Shown here: one piece after another, positions 1 to 9,383 of the stretch | How positions within the stretch are numbered: the first letter of the stretch is position 1 | Layout of the letters: each line of letters starts with the position of its first letter | The notes under the pieces: model-generated | Told to the model about the DNA's origin: nothing | The model's database searches: none | What the model saw: the letters and a program-made list of their open reading frames with translations, nothing else | NCBI GenBank assembly: GCA_013359265.1 | Contig: JABWCD010000005.1 | Coordinates: 1-64,000, forward strand | From: Candidatus Hydrogenedentota bacterium | Lineage (GTDB): Bacteria > Hydrogenedentota > Hydrogenedentia > Hydrogenedentales > SLHB01 | DNA length: 64,000 bases | Reading direction: 5' to 3' | Program-made: the position numbers and the translations under genes

Positions 1-117
1 GGTGCAAATCGAGTGTGCGATTACGAGCACGAGTCGTCATGACCAGCGTTCTCCCGGAGATTATGAAAACTTGAGCAGTGCGCTTTCAGCGCGCGGTGAT
101 AGGGGCGTAGACATTCT

Positions 118-136
118 CCAGGGGCGATGCCCCTGG
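118..136. repeat. Perfect GC-rich hairpin in intergenic repeat
   Basis: The sequence CCAGGGGC-GAT-GCCCCTGG forms an 8-bp perfect stem with a 3-base loop. It sits in a stretch (1-186) that looks like a degenerate intergenic repeat leading into the 113-bp tandem array. No gene is credible on either strand here. I infer a REP-like palindromic repeat; a transcription terminator is an alternative, but there is no T-run after it. Confidence 0.5.
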
Positions 137-186
137 CTAGGGTTGCGTTGCGCCTTCGGCGCGCGGGACGAATTGTGCGTTGCCGC

Positions 187-752
187 AACAGTCGTCATGG
201 CCTTATCGGGGCACCCGGAAACCATGAAAATGCGATTTCAGATTTGAAATCTCATATTTCAAAGCAACACGAGCGTGATGCCTTACAGGTCTGCTTTCGG
301 AACAGTCGTCATGCACTTTCGGGCACCCGGAAACGATGAAAATGCAATTTCAGATTTGAAATCTCAGAGTTCAAAGCAATACGAGCAGGATGCTTTACAG
401 GTCTGCTCTCGGAACAGTCGTCATGCCCCCTTCGGGGCACCCAGGAACCATGAAAATGCAATTTCAGATTTGAAATCTCATATTTCAAAGCAACACGAGC
501 GTGATGCCTTACAGGTCTGCTTTCGGAACAGTCGTCATGCCCCTTTCGGGCACCCGGAAACCATGAAAATGCAATTTCAGATTTGAAATCTCATATTCCA
601 AAGCAACACGAGCGGGATGCCTTACAGGTCTGCTTTCGGAACAGTCGTCATGCGCTTTCGGGCACCCGTAAACGATGAAAATGCAATTTCAGATTTGAAG
701 TGTCATGTTTCAAAGCAACACGAGCGGGATGTCTTAAAGGTCTATTCTCGGA
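187..752. repeat. 113-bp tandem repeat array, five units
   Basis: Five successive units begin with AACAGTCGTCATG at about 187, 301, 413, 527 and 640, so the period is 112-114 bp. Each unit contains the hyphenated palindrome AGATTTgAAATCT (240, 352, 466, 579; degraded at 691) and ends with a CTTACAGGTCTGCTTTCGG-like block. The units differ by point changes and 1-2 bp indels. Translations through the array just repeat the same peptide and are not genes. The same palindrome recurs outside the array at 4656. The array ends in a GAGCACGAG-rich stretch near 752-772. Confidence 0.9.
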
Positions 753-934
753 GCAGCACGAGCACGAGGCACGAAAATGCGGCTGGGTAATATCTTAAAC
801 CGCTCTTGCGCGTGTTGCGCGCGCCGGTGTACGGAATCGTTATCGAGGGGTTATTGTAATTCCTGCCCGATTGTGCGAGTGTAAAGGGATCCCGAAGTTC
901 GCAAGGCATCCGAATTCCACCTGAGGGTTGCACC

Positions 935-3900
935 ATGCGGCTGTCGAGTCTTTGCCCTGCAGTTGCAGTATTGGTCCTCGCCGGCGCGTCAGTCTCGTCC
1001 TTCGCGCAAAGCGTCGTACTGAATGGCGTAGACATCAAGTCCAACGCCAACAGGCAATCGGCGGGTCCCATGAACAAGAACGCAGACGCCGATTCGTCGC
1101 AGTTGGTCGTCGTTCAATTCAAAGGGCCAACGCTCCCGGATTGGCTGCGACGGCTCGAATCCACGGGCGCGACCGTGCACCACTACATCGCGGACTACGC
1201 GTATTTCGTGACGATGAACGTCAACGCGCCGGACGCCGCGAAGCGAGCACCGGAGGTGGCGTGGATAGGAGCGATTCCCGCCTCCGCAAAAATCAATGGC
1301 GCACTTGCCGCAAAGATTTCCGCTGGTGCGGCCAAACAAGCATCCGGGTCGAATGTGGAAGTGATCGTTTTGAGCTACGGAGACGCGGCGGCAAGAGCAC
1401 TCGAGGCGTCCGGCATTCCAATCGAGTCGTTTCGCGAAACTCCGATGGGCTGGCACGAGACTCGCGTCACCGTGCCACTGTCGAAGACCCTTGATATCGC
1501 ACAGATAGAAAGCGTCTTCACGATAGAAGAAGTTTCGGCGGAAATACGCGGCGGCGAACGCGCCGCGCAGGCGGCAGCGGGACAATATGAAGAGGGAGCA
1601 ACCGCGCCGTTCGGGCCGGGGTACACGGCGTGGCTTGGCGCTGAAGGATTGAGCGGCGGCGACAACATCATCGTGCACGTGGCGGATGGCGGTCTCGATC
1701 AAGGTATTGCTACGAACCTCCCGGGCACCGCCCACGCCGATATCCTTGGACGAATCGCCGGCATCTACAATGCAACCGCCGATCCCGATGGCGCGAGCAG
1801 AGAAGGCCACGGACAATTGGCTGCATCGGTCATTATGGGGAACGCCACCGTTGGCACGGTCGACAAGGGCGGGTTTTTGCTGGGGCAGGGCCTGGCGCCG
1901 TTCGCGTCGGTATACGCCACGAAGATATTTCGTGACGAGGGTGAAACCATCGAGATTGGGTCGCACACACACACCGACTTGGCGCAATTGGCCCAAGACG
2001 CCGGCGCGCTCTTCACAAATAATTCATGGGGCGCCGCGATTAATGGCGGGTACAATGCAGGCGCCGCCGAATTCGACGCCCTGGCTCGGGATTCCGATCC
2101 CGATGAGTCGGGCAATCAGCAGATGGTGTATTTCTTCTGCGCGGGTAACAACGGCCCCGATGCCGGCACGACGTGGTCGCCCGCCAACGCGAAGAATGTC
2201 ATCTCTGTTGGCGCTCACGAAAACAGCGACGCCGACGGGGTGGACGGCAGCGGGTTTCTTGCGACACACGCGGACAACATTCGAGATCTGTCGCCGGGTA
2301 CAAGTCGCGGCCCTACAGCGGACGGACGTCTCGGCGTAACTGTCGTTGCAACCGGAACGCATGTGCAGGGCGCGGCCTCGACAGCCGATGGATACACCGG
2401 CGCGCATGTCTCCGACAAGTTCTGGCCGACGAATCAAACGGACTATTGCCGATCTTCGGGCACGAGCTTCTCCTGTCCGACGGCGTGCGGCGCGGGCATC
2501 GTCGTGTACGAGATGTTTCGCGATCAGTTGGATGCATTCGGGCATACGGATTCGCCCAGCCCCGCACTGATACGCGCCGTCCTCACCAACACCGCGACCG
2601 ATCTCGCCGGTGGCAGCGATGGGAATGGAGGCGTGCTCGCAAACATTCCCAATGTGCATCAAGGGTGGGGCGCGGTGAATCTGGAAACACTCGCGAGCAT
2701 GAAGACGTCGCTTTACTCACTCGATCAGACCGAAGTGTTCACCGCGTCCGGCCAGGATTTCGAGGTGACGCTGTCGCCCATGATCGCGGGCTACCCATTG
2801 AAAGTTACGTTGGCGTGGACGGACGTCCCCGGCGTTCCCGGAGCGGCCACGGAACTGGTAAACGATCTCGATCTGCGCGTCATTCAGGACGGACAAACTT
2901 TCAAGGGAAACGTGTTCAGCGGCGGTTTCTCCGTTACCGGAGGGAACGTGGACCGGAAAAACACGCTCGAAGCGGTCTTCATCGAAAACCCGACGGGCGG
3001 TCCAGTGACCGTGCGCGTGACCGGATTCAACATTGCGGGAGACGGCGTGCCGAACTCGGGAGGCGCGCTCGATCAGGATTTTGCCTTGTTCGCGTGGAAC
3101 GCGGGCATGCCCGATTCGACCGGTGACATTCGAATCTTTCCCCCGGACATCAATTGCGACACGACGGTTACGTTCAATCTCCGCGATCAGGACTTGGCCG
3201 GCGACGGGACTGCGACAATATCGGTATCGAGTTCGACCGGCGACACGGAATCCGTAACGCTCGATGAGACCAACGCGTCCACCGGATTGTTCACGGGATC
3301 GATTATGACGGCCTCCGGCGCGATCGCGGCCGATGGTGTGCTTCAAGTCGTTCACGATGGGTCGATCACGGCGACATACAACGATGCAAGCAATGCAAAC
3401 AGTCAGCCGGCCGTGGATGAGGATACTGCGCTGGTTGACTGTGACCCGCCCATCGTTAGCAACGTTCAGGTGTCGAATATCACGAGCACGTCCGCGCTGA
3501 TTTCCTATTCGACCAACGGGCCGTGCGATTCGAAAGTGCGATTCGGCATGACCTGCGGGGCGCTGACACAGTTCCGCGGCGGTGGCCTGCATTCCGTAGA
3601 GCACAAGGCCCATTTGACCGGGTTGACCGCGACGACGACGTATCGATTCAAGATCGAGGCTACCGACTCGGCCGGCAACACGACCACCGCCGATGACGCG
3701 GGATCGTGTTTCACGTTCATGACGACGGCCATTCCGGACTATTTTTCCGAGCTGTATTTCCCGGGGCTTAATGACAACGATCTATCGAACCAGACCTTGT
3801 TGTTCACCCCCAATGGGTCCTTGAGTTACTACGAAGCATGCAGGACAACGACGACGACATACCCGACCGATCCCGTCAAGCACACCAATTTGTCGTCGAC

Positions 3901-4591
3901 CGTGGGATTGAAAGGCGACAGTTCCTACGAGGTCTCGCTGACGGACGGGAAAGAATTCTCGTTCTTCGGCATGAGCTACGCGGCATTCTTCATCAACGCC
4001 AACGGCAACATCACCTTTGGCGTTTCAGACGATTCGGCAATCGAGACACTTCAGCAGCACCAGGCGATACCGCGTGTCTCCGGCCTGTTTGACGATCTTG
4101 CGCCCACCAACCAGAAGCCGATTCGTTACATGCAATTGGACGATCGCGCGGTGGTAACGTGGGACGGCGTGCCGGAAAGCGGAATAGGCGGATCGAATTC
4201 GTTTCAGATAGAACTGTTTTTCGATGGGCGAGTTCAGCTAACGCACCTGAATATTGACGCGGAAGACGGAGTTGCCGGACTGTCGCGCGGTCTCGGCGTG
4301 CAGACCGACTTCGCGCGAAGCAACATGAATGCGTACGCGAGCTGCGGCGAGCAAACCGGTTCGGTGCGCGTGAAGATAAAGCCCAAGGGCGCGCGGCAAG
4401 ACGGCGCACGCTGGCGCCTGGACGGCGGGGCGTGGAACAAGCACAACAAAGTCGTCACCGGCGTCGCGGTGGGGAATCATACGGTCGAGTTCAAATCGAT
4501 CGACGGCTGGCAGGAACCCGGCGACAAGCAGGCGAACGTGACTGCCGGAAACGAAACGCTGCTGAACGGAAAGTACACGTCGGCGCGCTAG
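935..4591 (+). CDS. Secreted subtilisin-like (S8) serine protease with C-terminal accessory domains
   Basis: Large exported protease of 1218 residues. A signal peptide (about residues 1-25, ending SSFAQ) is followed by a pro-like region and an S8 peptidase domain. The catalytic triad is readable: Asp251 in VADGG, His292 in EGHGQ and Ser511 in GTSFSCP. After about residue 600 comes a P-domain-like beta sandwich, then a GDIRIFPPD-type segment near 730, a fibronectin-III-like domain (about 845-930), a domain of unknown type, and a PEGA-like beta module at the C-terminus with alternating Lys and aromatic residues. It probably degrades proteins outside the cell or in the periplasm. No other gene appears to share its transcript. 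The start ATG follows a weak GAGG ribosome site. Confidence 0.88.
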   Translation: MRLSSLCPAVAVLVLAGASVSSFAQSVVLNGVDIKSNANRQSAGPMNKNADADSSQLVVVQFKGPTLPDWLRRLESTGATVHHYIADYAYFVTMNVNAPDAAKRAPEVAWIGAIPASAKINGALAAKISAGAAKQASGSNVEVIVLSYGDAAARALEASGIPIESFRETPMGWHETRVTVPLSKTLDIAQIESVFTIEEVSAEIRGGERAAQAAAGQYEEGATAPFGPGYTAWLGAEGLSGGDNIIVHVADGGLDQGIATNLPGTAHADILGRIAGIYNATADPDGASREGHGQLAASVIMGNATVGTVDKGGFLLGQGLAPFASVYATKIFRDEGETIEIGSHTHTDLAQLAQDAGALFTNNSWGAAINGGYNAGAAEFDALARDSDPDESGNQQMVYFFCAGNNGPDAGTTWSPANAKNVISVGAHENSDADGVDGSGFLATHADNIRDLSPGTSRGPTADGRLGVTVVATGTHVQGAASTADGYTGAHVSDKFWPTNQTDYCRSSGTSFSCPTACGAGIVVYEMFRDQLDAFGHTDSPSPALIRAVLTNTATDLAGGSDGNGGVLANIPNVHQGWGAVNLETLASMKTSLYSLDQTEVFTASGQDFEVTLSPMIAGYPLKVTLAWTDVPGVPGAATELVNDLDLRVIQDGQTFKGNVFSGGFSVTGGNVDRKNTLEAVFIENPTGGPVTVRVTGFNIAGDGVPNSGGALDQDFALFAWNAGMPDSTGDIRIFPPDINCDTTVTFNLRDQDLAGDGTATISVSSSTGDTESVTLDETNASTGLFTGSIMTASGAIAADGVLQVVHDGSITATYNDASNANSQPAVDEDTALVDCDPPIVSNVQVSNITSTSALISYSTNGPCDSKVRFGMTCGALTQFRGGGLHSVEHKAHLTGLTATTTYRFKIEATDSAGNTTTADDAGSCFTFMTTAIPDYFSELYFPGLNDNDLSNQTLLFTPNGSLSYYEACRTTTTTYPTDPVKHTNLSSTVGLKGDSSYEVSLTDGKEFSFFGMSYAAFFINANGNITFGVSDDSAIETLQQHQAIPRVSGLFDDLAPTNQKPIRYMQLDDRAVVTWDGVPESGIGGSNSFQIELFFDGRVQLTHLNIDAEDGVAGLSRGLGVQTDFARSNMNAYASCGEQTGSVRVKIKPKGARQDGARWRLDGGAWNKHNKVVTGVAVGNHTVEFKSIDGWQEPGDKQANVTAGNETLLNGKYTSAR

Positions 4592-4636
4592 TGGTTCATG
4601 CCGATTGTTTTTTGATGGTGCATCCAGTGCCGCTGG

Positions 4637-4680
4637 AAGATGAATTTCGAATCTCAGATTTGAAATCTCAAATTGAAGAG
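4637..4680. repeat. Dispersed copy of the AGATTTgAAATCT palindromic repeat
   Basis: The hyphenated palindrome AGATTTgAAATCT at 4656-4668, flanked by CTC and CTCA, is the same word found in each unit of the array at 187-752. It is a single copy in the spacer after the protease gene, which suggests a dispersed intergenic repeat family rather than a local duplication. Confidence 0.6.
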
Positions 4681-4870
4681 AACAGCAGGAGTGAGGCGTC
4701 CGGAGTGTGGAATCGGGGAGGCAATCGTGCTAGATGAGGGGGATCGGGAGGAAAAGCACTGCTCCGCCTTGACGGGTGCAAGGTGCGTCGCTTCTCGTGA
4801 CGCCGCTGTAAGTCGGCGGCGCGCCATTTCGAATGAAATAGACCACCAGGCCGATCCAGCCGGATTCCTG

Positions 4871-4879
4871 TGGTACAAT
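4871..4879 (+). promoter_or_regulatory. Extended -10 promoter candidate
   Basis: TGG-TACAAT (TGnTACAAT) lies 22 bases before the GTG chosen as start of the next gene. No convincing -35 hexamer is seen, which is normal for extended -10 promoters. Predicted transcription would begin near 4886, leaving a short leader. Confidence 0.4.
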
Positions 4880-4900
4880 TCGCTGCGGGAACCAAGGATT

Positions 4901-6724
4901 GTGCCAGCACCACAAGACCCAAAACTGCCGTTGCGGCTTGCTTATTCTCATCGGGAGAAGGCCGAAGCAGCGATCCGCCAGTGTGATCGTTCCCTGCGGG
5001 ATGGGGGGGTGGACACCGAGCATCATGCGAAACTGCGGGCGGTCTACGAGCGCGAACTGCAATCGGCCCAACGCACGATTCAACGGCTGCTGGGTGTGGA
5101 ACAGGCGCGGACGGAGTCCCTCGAGGCGCAGCGGCGCGCCGTTCTGGAAGAGCAACTCCACCTGCCCGAGCGCGTCACCGCCGGGAAGATTTCGGCACGA
5201 GACGCCAATGACACCAACCGGCGATTGACGCAGCGCCTTGCGGACCTCGACGCGCAGATCGCGGTCTGCCGATCGAGGCTCGAATCGCGCACGTCGGAGG
5301 AACTCGGCGGATTCATCGACCTTTCCTTTTCCGAATACGCGAACGAAGAGATACGGCCGATGGGCCCCTCGCTTCGCGGACTGCCGGCGGGTGGGCCTCG
5401 TTTGCGCGACTGGTACTATTCGTCCGGGTTGGCGCTCGTCGCGGCCGTTGCCGTGTTCCTGCCGTGGCTGAGCAAAGGCGGTGTGACAACGTCACTCGCA
5501 ACGGCGAATGGCGGCCTTTCGCAATTGGCCGCGCAGGCCGGCCTTCACCCCGGTGCGGCGCGCTATGCGTGGATCGTCTTCGCCGTCGTTCCGTTCATTG
5601 GCGTGCTAATGACGGCGGGCCGAAACGTCCGCTTGTTTGGCTGGGGATTCCTGTTGCTGGGTCTCATTATGCTCGCGGGTGGCGCGCTGCCCGGACTCGT
5701 TTTGGGTGCGAGCGGATCGGGGCAGGCGGGCGTTGTCCAGATGTTGACGTCGTTCCGAGTTGGCGCGGTCCTATATTGTGCGAGCGCGATAGCGTTCATT
5801 GTGCTGGGAGCGTTTCGCGTCAGCCCGCCGGGCGACTCGCTGCGCCATGCGATCACGGTATCGCTCGCGCTGCTCGGGGCGGTTGGGGCGATTGGGCTGT
5901 TGGCCGCCTTTGCGCTGTTCGGGGTGCAGGGAATGTCTCGCGTCACGTTTCGCGCAGTGTTGGATACCGCGACAAACGATCGCATCGCATTCACAATCGT
6001 CAACGAAGGCCGGGAACCGATCGCCTGCTATTTTCAAATGCCCTCGACTTCGGACGGAACCGCTTCGCTCGCGCGCGATTCTCACACGTATGACGTGCGC
6101 GTAGCCGTGCGCGAACAAGGCCGGGACGCGTTCAGCACGATACCCGCTTCGTCGCGCGTGTGGAACCTTGTCCAGGGGCCCCTGCCGGAAGACCAGCAAA
6201 TGTTGGTCAGCGCGGGATCGGAGCTCAAGGGCAGCCTCGATCTTCGTCAACTCAGCGCGCTGGGAGTCGAGCCGGCGTCCGTGCGAATCCAACTCGTTTC
6301 ACTGGACGGATCGCTTGTATCCGAAGCGGAGGTGGAACTCGAAGACCGGTACCTCTCCGTGCCGGGCCCGATACGCGATCCGCTGATCATCGCCCCACCG
6401 CCGCCGCGCCCTACGGCGGCTGCTGCGGCAGCGCCCGCCGTGCCAGCGCCGAGCGGGCAGACACAGCCGGAACCCGGCGAGGCGTTGCGTGTCGAGTTTG
6501 TCGGCGCCATTGGCGGCAAGGCGATCGTTCACGTGTTTTCGCCGGATGGCGCGTCGTACGTAGAAGCTGTCGCGGGGCCGGGTGAACCGGTCACCTCAGA
6601 TTGGGTCGTCGAGTCGTTGGTGCGCCAACCATCGTCCGTGAATATGAAGCATACCAAAACCGGGGCGAGCGCCCAGGTCATTCGCGGAAACGTAGTGGAA
6701 ATCCGGTCCACGCCGTCGCAGTAG
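4901..6724 (+). CDS. Polytopic membrane protein with N-terminal coiled coil
   Basis: About 607 residues with no family I recognise. From the GTG start, residues 20-130 are a long charged helical region rich in Glu, Arg and Gln (predicted coiled coil). Five hydrophobic segments follow at about 160-390. The last third (about 395-607) is a soluble, probably extracytoplasmic, beta-rich region with a Pro/Ala linker of PPPPRPTAAAA type. The frame stays open upstream to a TTG at 4673, but that lies inside a dispersed repeat and upstream of the likely promoter, so the GTG at 4901 is preferred. The gene converges with the PIG-L operon. Function is unknown; a scaffold or stress-sensing role would be guesswork. 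Confidence 0.7.
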   Translation: MPAPQDPKLPLRLAYSHREKAEAAIRQCDRSLRDGGVDTEHHAKLRAVYERELQSAQRTIQRLLGVEQARTESLEAQRRAVLEEQLHLPERVTAGKISARDANDTNRRLTQRLADLDAQIAVCRSRLESRTSEELGGFIDLSFSEYANEEIRPMGPSLRGLPAGGPRLRDWYYSSGLALVAAVAVFLPWLSKGGVTTSLATANGGLSQLAAQAGLHPGAARYAWIVFAVVPFIGVLMTAGRNVRLFGWGFLLLGLIMLAGGALPGLVLGASGSGQAGVVQMLTSFRVGAVLYCASAIAFIVLGAFRVSPPGDSLRHAITVSLALLGAVGAIGLLAAFALFGVQGMSRVTFRAVLDTATNDRIAFTIVNEGREPIACYFQMPSTSDGTASLARDSHTYDVRVAVREQGRDAFSTIPASSRVWNLVQGPLPEDQQMLVSAGSELKGSLDLRQLSALGVEPASVRIQLVSLDGSLVSEAEVELEDRYLSVPGPIRDPLIIAPPPPRPTAAAAAAPAVPAPSGQTQPEPGEALRVEFVGAIGGKAIVHVFSPDGASYVEAVAGPGEPVTSDWVVESLVRQPSSVNMKHTKTGASAQVIRGNVVEIRSTPSQ

Positions 6725-6754
6725 AAACTACGCCTGCGGCACGATCGCGGCGAA

Positions 6755-7576
6755 TCAGGCGCGCCGCTTTCCGAAGAACGGGAAAAGTTTTGCCAACTCG
6801 GCGTCCGACGGCTGATGGCCGTACTCGCAAATCTCAAAGCCTTCCGCGAACGCGACGCGTTTCGCCTTTGCTGCGCCGTACCATTTTTTCAACGCGGGAC
6901 GGGCGAGTTCCGTGAGCTTTCCAAAAAACGGCGCCCACGCCTTCTCGAGCCATACGCGCCGATCTTTCGCACCCGATGGTACGTTGTCGAGTTGTCCGTC
7001 AAGCCAGGGCAGCCATTCGTACACCTGAGATTCCATCGCATCCAGCATGTCGAATTTGGCGCCCATAACGTCCGATACGTCCACCGCGACATCGGGGCGG
7101 AACGGCGTCGGCTTCGTAAAATGATCGGACATATACATGAACACCGGATTGCGCGCGAGGCGCGGCGCCTCCGGACAGAAGTTTGGGACGGTCACCATGA
7201 ATGCCGCGTCCTGCACGAGAATCGACGCGTACCGATGATCGGGGTGATAGTCGTTGGGGCGGTGGGTCAGCACGATGTCCGCTTCGTACCGGCGCAGAAT
7301 GCGGACGACTTCGCGGCGCGCGTCGAGCGTTGCCTCGAGTTCGCCGTCGTGGTAACCCAGCACCAATTCCTGCACGCCGCCGCGTTCGGCGGAACGCCGT
7401 GCTTCGATCGCCCGTCGCGCTGCCAACGGTCCGCCGCCCATTGCGTAGTGCCCGGCGTCCCCGTTGGTCATCGAGACGAAAATGACGCGATGGCCAAGCC
7501 GCGCCCACTTTACGGCGGTTCCCCCCGCGAAGCATTCGCAATCGTCGGGGTGCGCGCCGACGCAGACGATGTTCAT
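6755..7576 (-). CDS. PIG-L/LmbE family N-acetylglucosaminyl deacetylase
   Basis: Predicted zinc-dependent deacetylase of 273 residues acting on an N-acetylated sugar or conjugate. The N-terminus reads as a short strand followed by AHPDD (His9, Asp11, Asp12), the hallmark zinc/catalytic motif. A second metal-site motif HPDH lies in the middle, within RPNDYHPDHRY. The length suits cytosolic LmbE-like proteins. The ATG at 7576 overlaps the stop of the upstream lipoprotein gene as ATGA, so translation is probably coupled. The open frame extends further upstream, but the extra 43 residues are low-complexity Arg-rich sequence from the other frame and lack the family fold. Substrate cannot be told from the sequence. 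Confidence 0.88.
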   Translation of the reverse strand: MNIVCVGAHPDDCECFAGGTAVKWARLGHRVIFVSMTNGDAGHYAMGGGPLAARRAIEARRSAERGGVQELVLGYHDGELEATLDARREVVRILRRYEADIVLTHRPNDYHPDHRYASILVQDAAFMVTVPNFCPEAPRLARNPVFMYMSDHFTKPTPFRPDVAVDVSDVMGAKFDMLDAMESQVYEWLPWLDGQLDNVPSGAKDRRVWLEKAWAPFFGKLTELARPALKKWYGAAKAKRVAFAEGFEICEYGHQPSDAELAKLFPFFGKRRA

Positions 7577-8334
7577 TGCGCGGGCGCTGGGACGGTCGCG
7601 TCCTCGGGGTCCGGCTGAGGCACACTCGCGGCGTCCGGCGCGGCGGGTTGCGTTGGTTCTTGCGCGCTCGTCTCCGTGGTGGTTGGGGCGCCGGACTTCA
7701 CGCAATCGACACGGAACATCGTACCGTACAGCGCCTTCGAGTGAATGTTCGACGTGACCGTTTCGGCATTCACCTGAGTTTCGTCGGTACCCTCCGGAAG
7801 CAAGTAGAGGTCGCCGTCGGTTTTGACGAGGAACGAGTCCGGAAGGTTTCCCGCGAAGGGCTTCAGGAGATCGACTTTCACGAGGACGCCATTCTTCATC
7901 GCGTTGGATCCCAGGACCACCGAAAAGCTGCCTGCTACGGTGTCATTCACCATGATTTTCGCGCGGAGAACGCCAAATGTGCCGACGAAGTTTCGCGTGC
8001 ATTTGACTTCAAACTGGGCCCACAAACTCTCGGGATAGGGTTGCGACAGCGTAATGTTGGTGCGAGCGACCCGCTTGAAACGGTCGAGCATGGTGTCGAC
8101 CACAACGCTGGGGCTGCCCGTTTCGTCGACCAGCCGTCCCTCGACAAACACGCCTTGCTCGAGATCGCCCAAATCGGCGTTGGCCTGGTCCGCACCTGAC
8201 AGCTTTGTAACGGGTTTCTCCTGCTTGGGGTCTTCAGTGCCGCTTTCCTTGTCGTAGGGTGACCACGGCTTCTGCGGTTTGCAGGACGCCGCCAGGACTA
8301 TGGCGAGCGCCAAAAAAAAATACAGGGGCTTCAT
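7573..8334 (-). CDS. Predicted lipoprotein, unknown function
   Basis: 253 residues. A lipoprotein signal peptide ends in AIVLAAS with the lipidated residue at Cys18, so the protein should be anchored in a membrane facing the periplasm. The mature part is beta-rich and ends in a long Pro/Ala/Thr/Glu tail (about 215-253), typical of a disordered extension. A good ribosome site (AAGGAAG, 8 bases upstream) supports ATG 8334. The stop overlaps the start of the PIG-L deacetylase gene, so the two are co-expressed. No domain is recognised. Confidence 0.75.
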   Translation of the reverse strand: MKPLYFFLALAIVLAASCKPQKPWSPYDKESGTEDPKQEKPVTKLSGADQANADLGDLEQGVFVEGRLVDETGSPSVVVDTMLDRFKRVARTNITLSQPYPESLWAQFEVKCTRNFVGTFGVLRAKIMVNDTVAGSFSVVLGSNAMKNGVLVKVDLLKPFAGNLPDSFLVKTDGDLYLLPEGTDETQVNAETVTSNIHSKALYGTMFRVDCVKSGAPTTTETSAQEPTQPAAPDAASVPQPDPEDATVPAPAQ

Positions 8335-8430
8335 GCTGTGAACTTCCTTGCTTGCGGCGCACAAAAGCGTGCGTACTCCGGCGCGAATCATAGCAAGAAC
8401 GCGAAACGCGCCGCATCTTGGCGTTAGCCC

Positions 8431-8622
8431 GGATTTTTCACGCGAACAGCAAAGACGTGCACTATCCGTTGCGTCACATGAAGTTCCATAGGTTCCCGTC
8501 TATACAGGCTGTTCGCGTGAAAAATCCTCTCGCCATGCGCTCACGGGCTTACTCGTGAGCATTTCTCACCGCACCGAAGGATTTTGCATCCACTGCGACG
8601 TCGTGGGGCGGTGAGAAATGCG
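8431..8622. repeat. Structured dispersed repeat, copy A
   Basis: A gene-free element holding three inverted repeats. The first is a perfect 20-bp pair GGATTTTTCACGCGAACAGC (8431-8450) with its complement at 8508-8527. The second is a 7-bp pair GCTCACG/CGTGAGC (8539-8560 region). The third is a 14-bp pair GCATTTCTCACCGC (8559-8572) with its complement at 8608-8621. An inverted second copy, about 80-85% identical by eye, lies at 56581-56760. It sits between the HAD phosphatase gene and the lipoprotein gene. It could be a MITE-like element or a structured RNA. Confidence 0.8.
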
Positions 8623-8624
8623 GG

Positions 8625-9314
8625 TTAGCGGGACGGCGGGACCGTTGCCGATTCGATCGCCTCGTGAAAACCGTCCAAGTCCGTGTAGTTTTCGATGATG
8701 GCCGTTGCGCCGGCCGCGGTGAGCCGGTCGCGGGAGTACTCGCGGCAAACCCCGACAAAGCGCATCCCGAGTTCCGCGGAAGCCGCGGCGTCCCACGATC
8801 CATCGCCAACGTATACGACGTCGGTTGGATTCACGCCGGTTCTTCGCAACGCGGTCCGGGCAATGTCCGCTCGCGATATCGCGTCGTTGGCGAACGCGCC
8901 GGGAATTGCGGCGCCATCGACGCCGATTTGCCGCAGTTTGAAGAGTGCGGTACGGCGCATGCCTCCGGTTGCCAGCCCGAATCTTACATCGGTCTTACGG
9001 GCAAGCGATTCCAACAGAGCGCGCGCCCCGGGCACTTCGATGAATCCGCCGGGATGCCTGGCGAATGACTTGGCGAGTTCCTGCTCGTAGACTTCTTCAA
9101 AGCGCGCGATGGCCTCGGGTGTCGCGGGCGGACGCCCCGTGTCGGCCATGACTTCCTGGATGATGCCCATATCGGTGACGTGCGTGTAGCAATGCCAGTC
9201 CGTCGTCGGCAGCGGAAAGCCGAAGCACTTCTCGAAGGCAGTTTCGTAGCAACCGTTGTCCGCGTTGGTCGTTGCGGTCAGGGTCCCGTCGATATCGAAG
9301 AGTATTACGCGCAT
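8625..9314 (-). CDS. HAD-superfamily hydrolase (phosphoglycolate-phosphatase-like)
   Basis: 229 residues. Motif I is FDIDGT with nucleophile Asp7 and acid/base Asp9. A helical cap follows (about 18-85), then motif II in FGLATGG, and motif IV GDGSWDA supplies the acidic Mg-binding residues. This order and length match the PGPase/beta-phosphoglucomutase-like subfamily (HAD-IA), small soluble phosphatases acting on phosphorylated metabolites. Start ATG 9314 is chosen because motif I begins six residues later; the upstream extension is not conserved-looking. The structured repeat begins at its stop codon. Confidence 0.87.
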   Translation of the reverse strand: MRVILFDIDGTLTATTNADNGCYETAFEKCFGFPLPTTDWHCYTHVTDMGIIQEVMADTGRPPATPEAIARFEEVYEQELAKSFARHPGGFIEVPGARALLESLARKTDVRFGLATGGMRRTALFKLRQIGVDGAAIPGAFANDAISRADIARTALRRTGVNPTDVVYVGDGSWDAAASAELGMRFVGVCREYSRDRLTAAGATAIIENYTDLDGFHEAIESATVPPSR

Positions 9315-9383
9315 GAAACGTATTGGGGTGTACCGAGGAAACGGGGAGTATAGCGTCATGCGGACGCAAACGAAAACTTCGCG

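Noticed and set aside
2-586. Open frames across the 5' tandem array
   Set aside because: Their translations repeat the 113-bp unit in all frames; no start signal or family.
187-752. CRISPR array
   Set aside because: Repeat unit is about 113 bp with no short spacers, and no cas genes are present.
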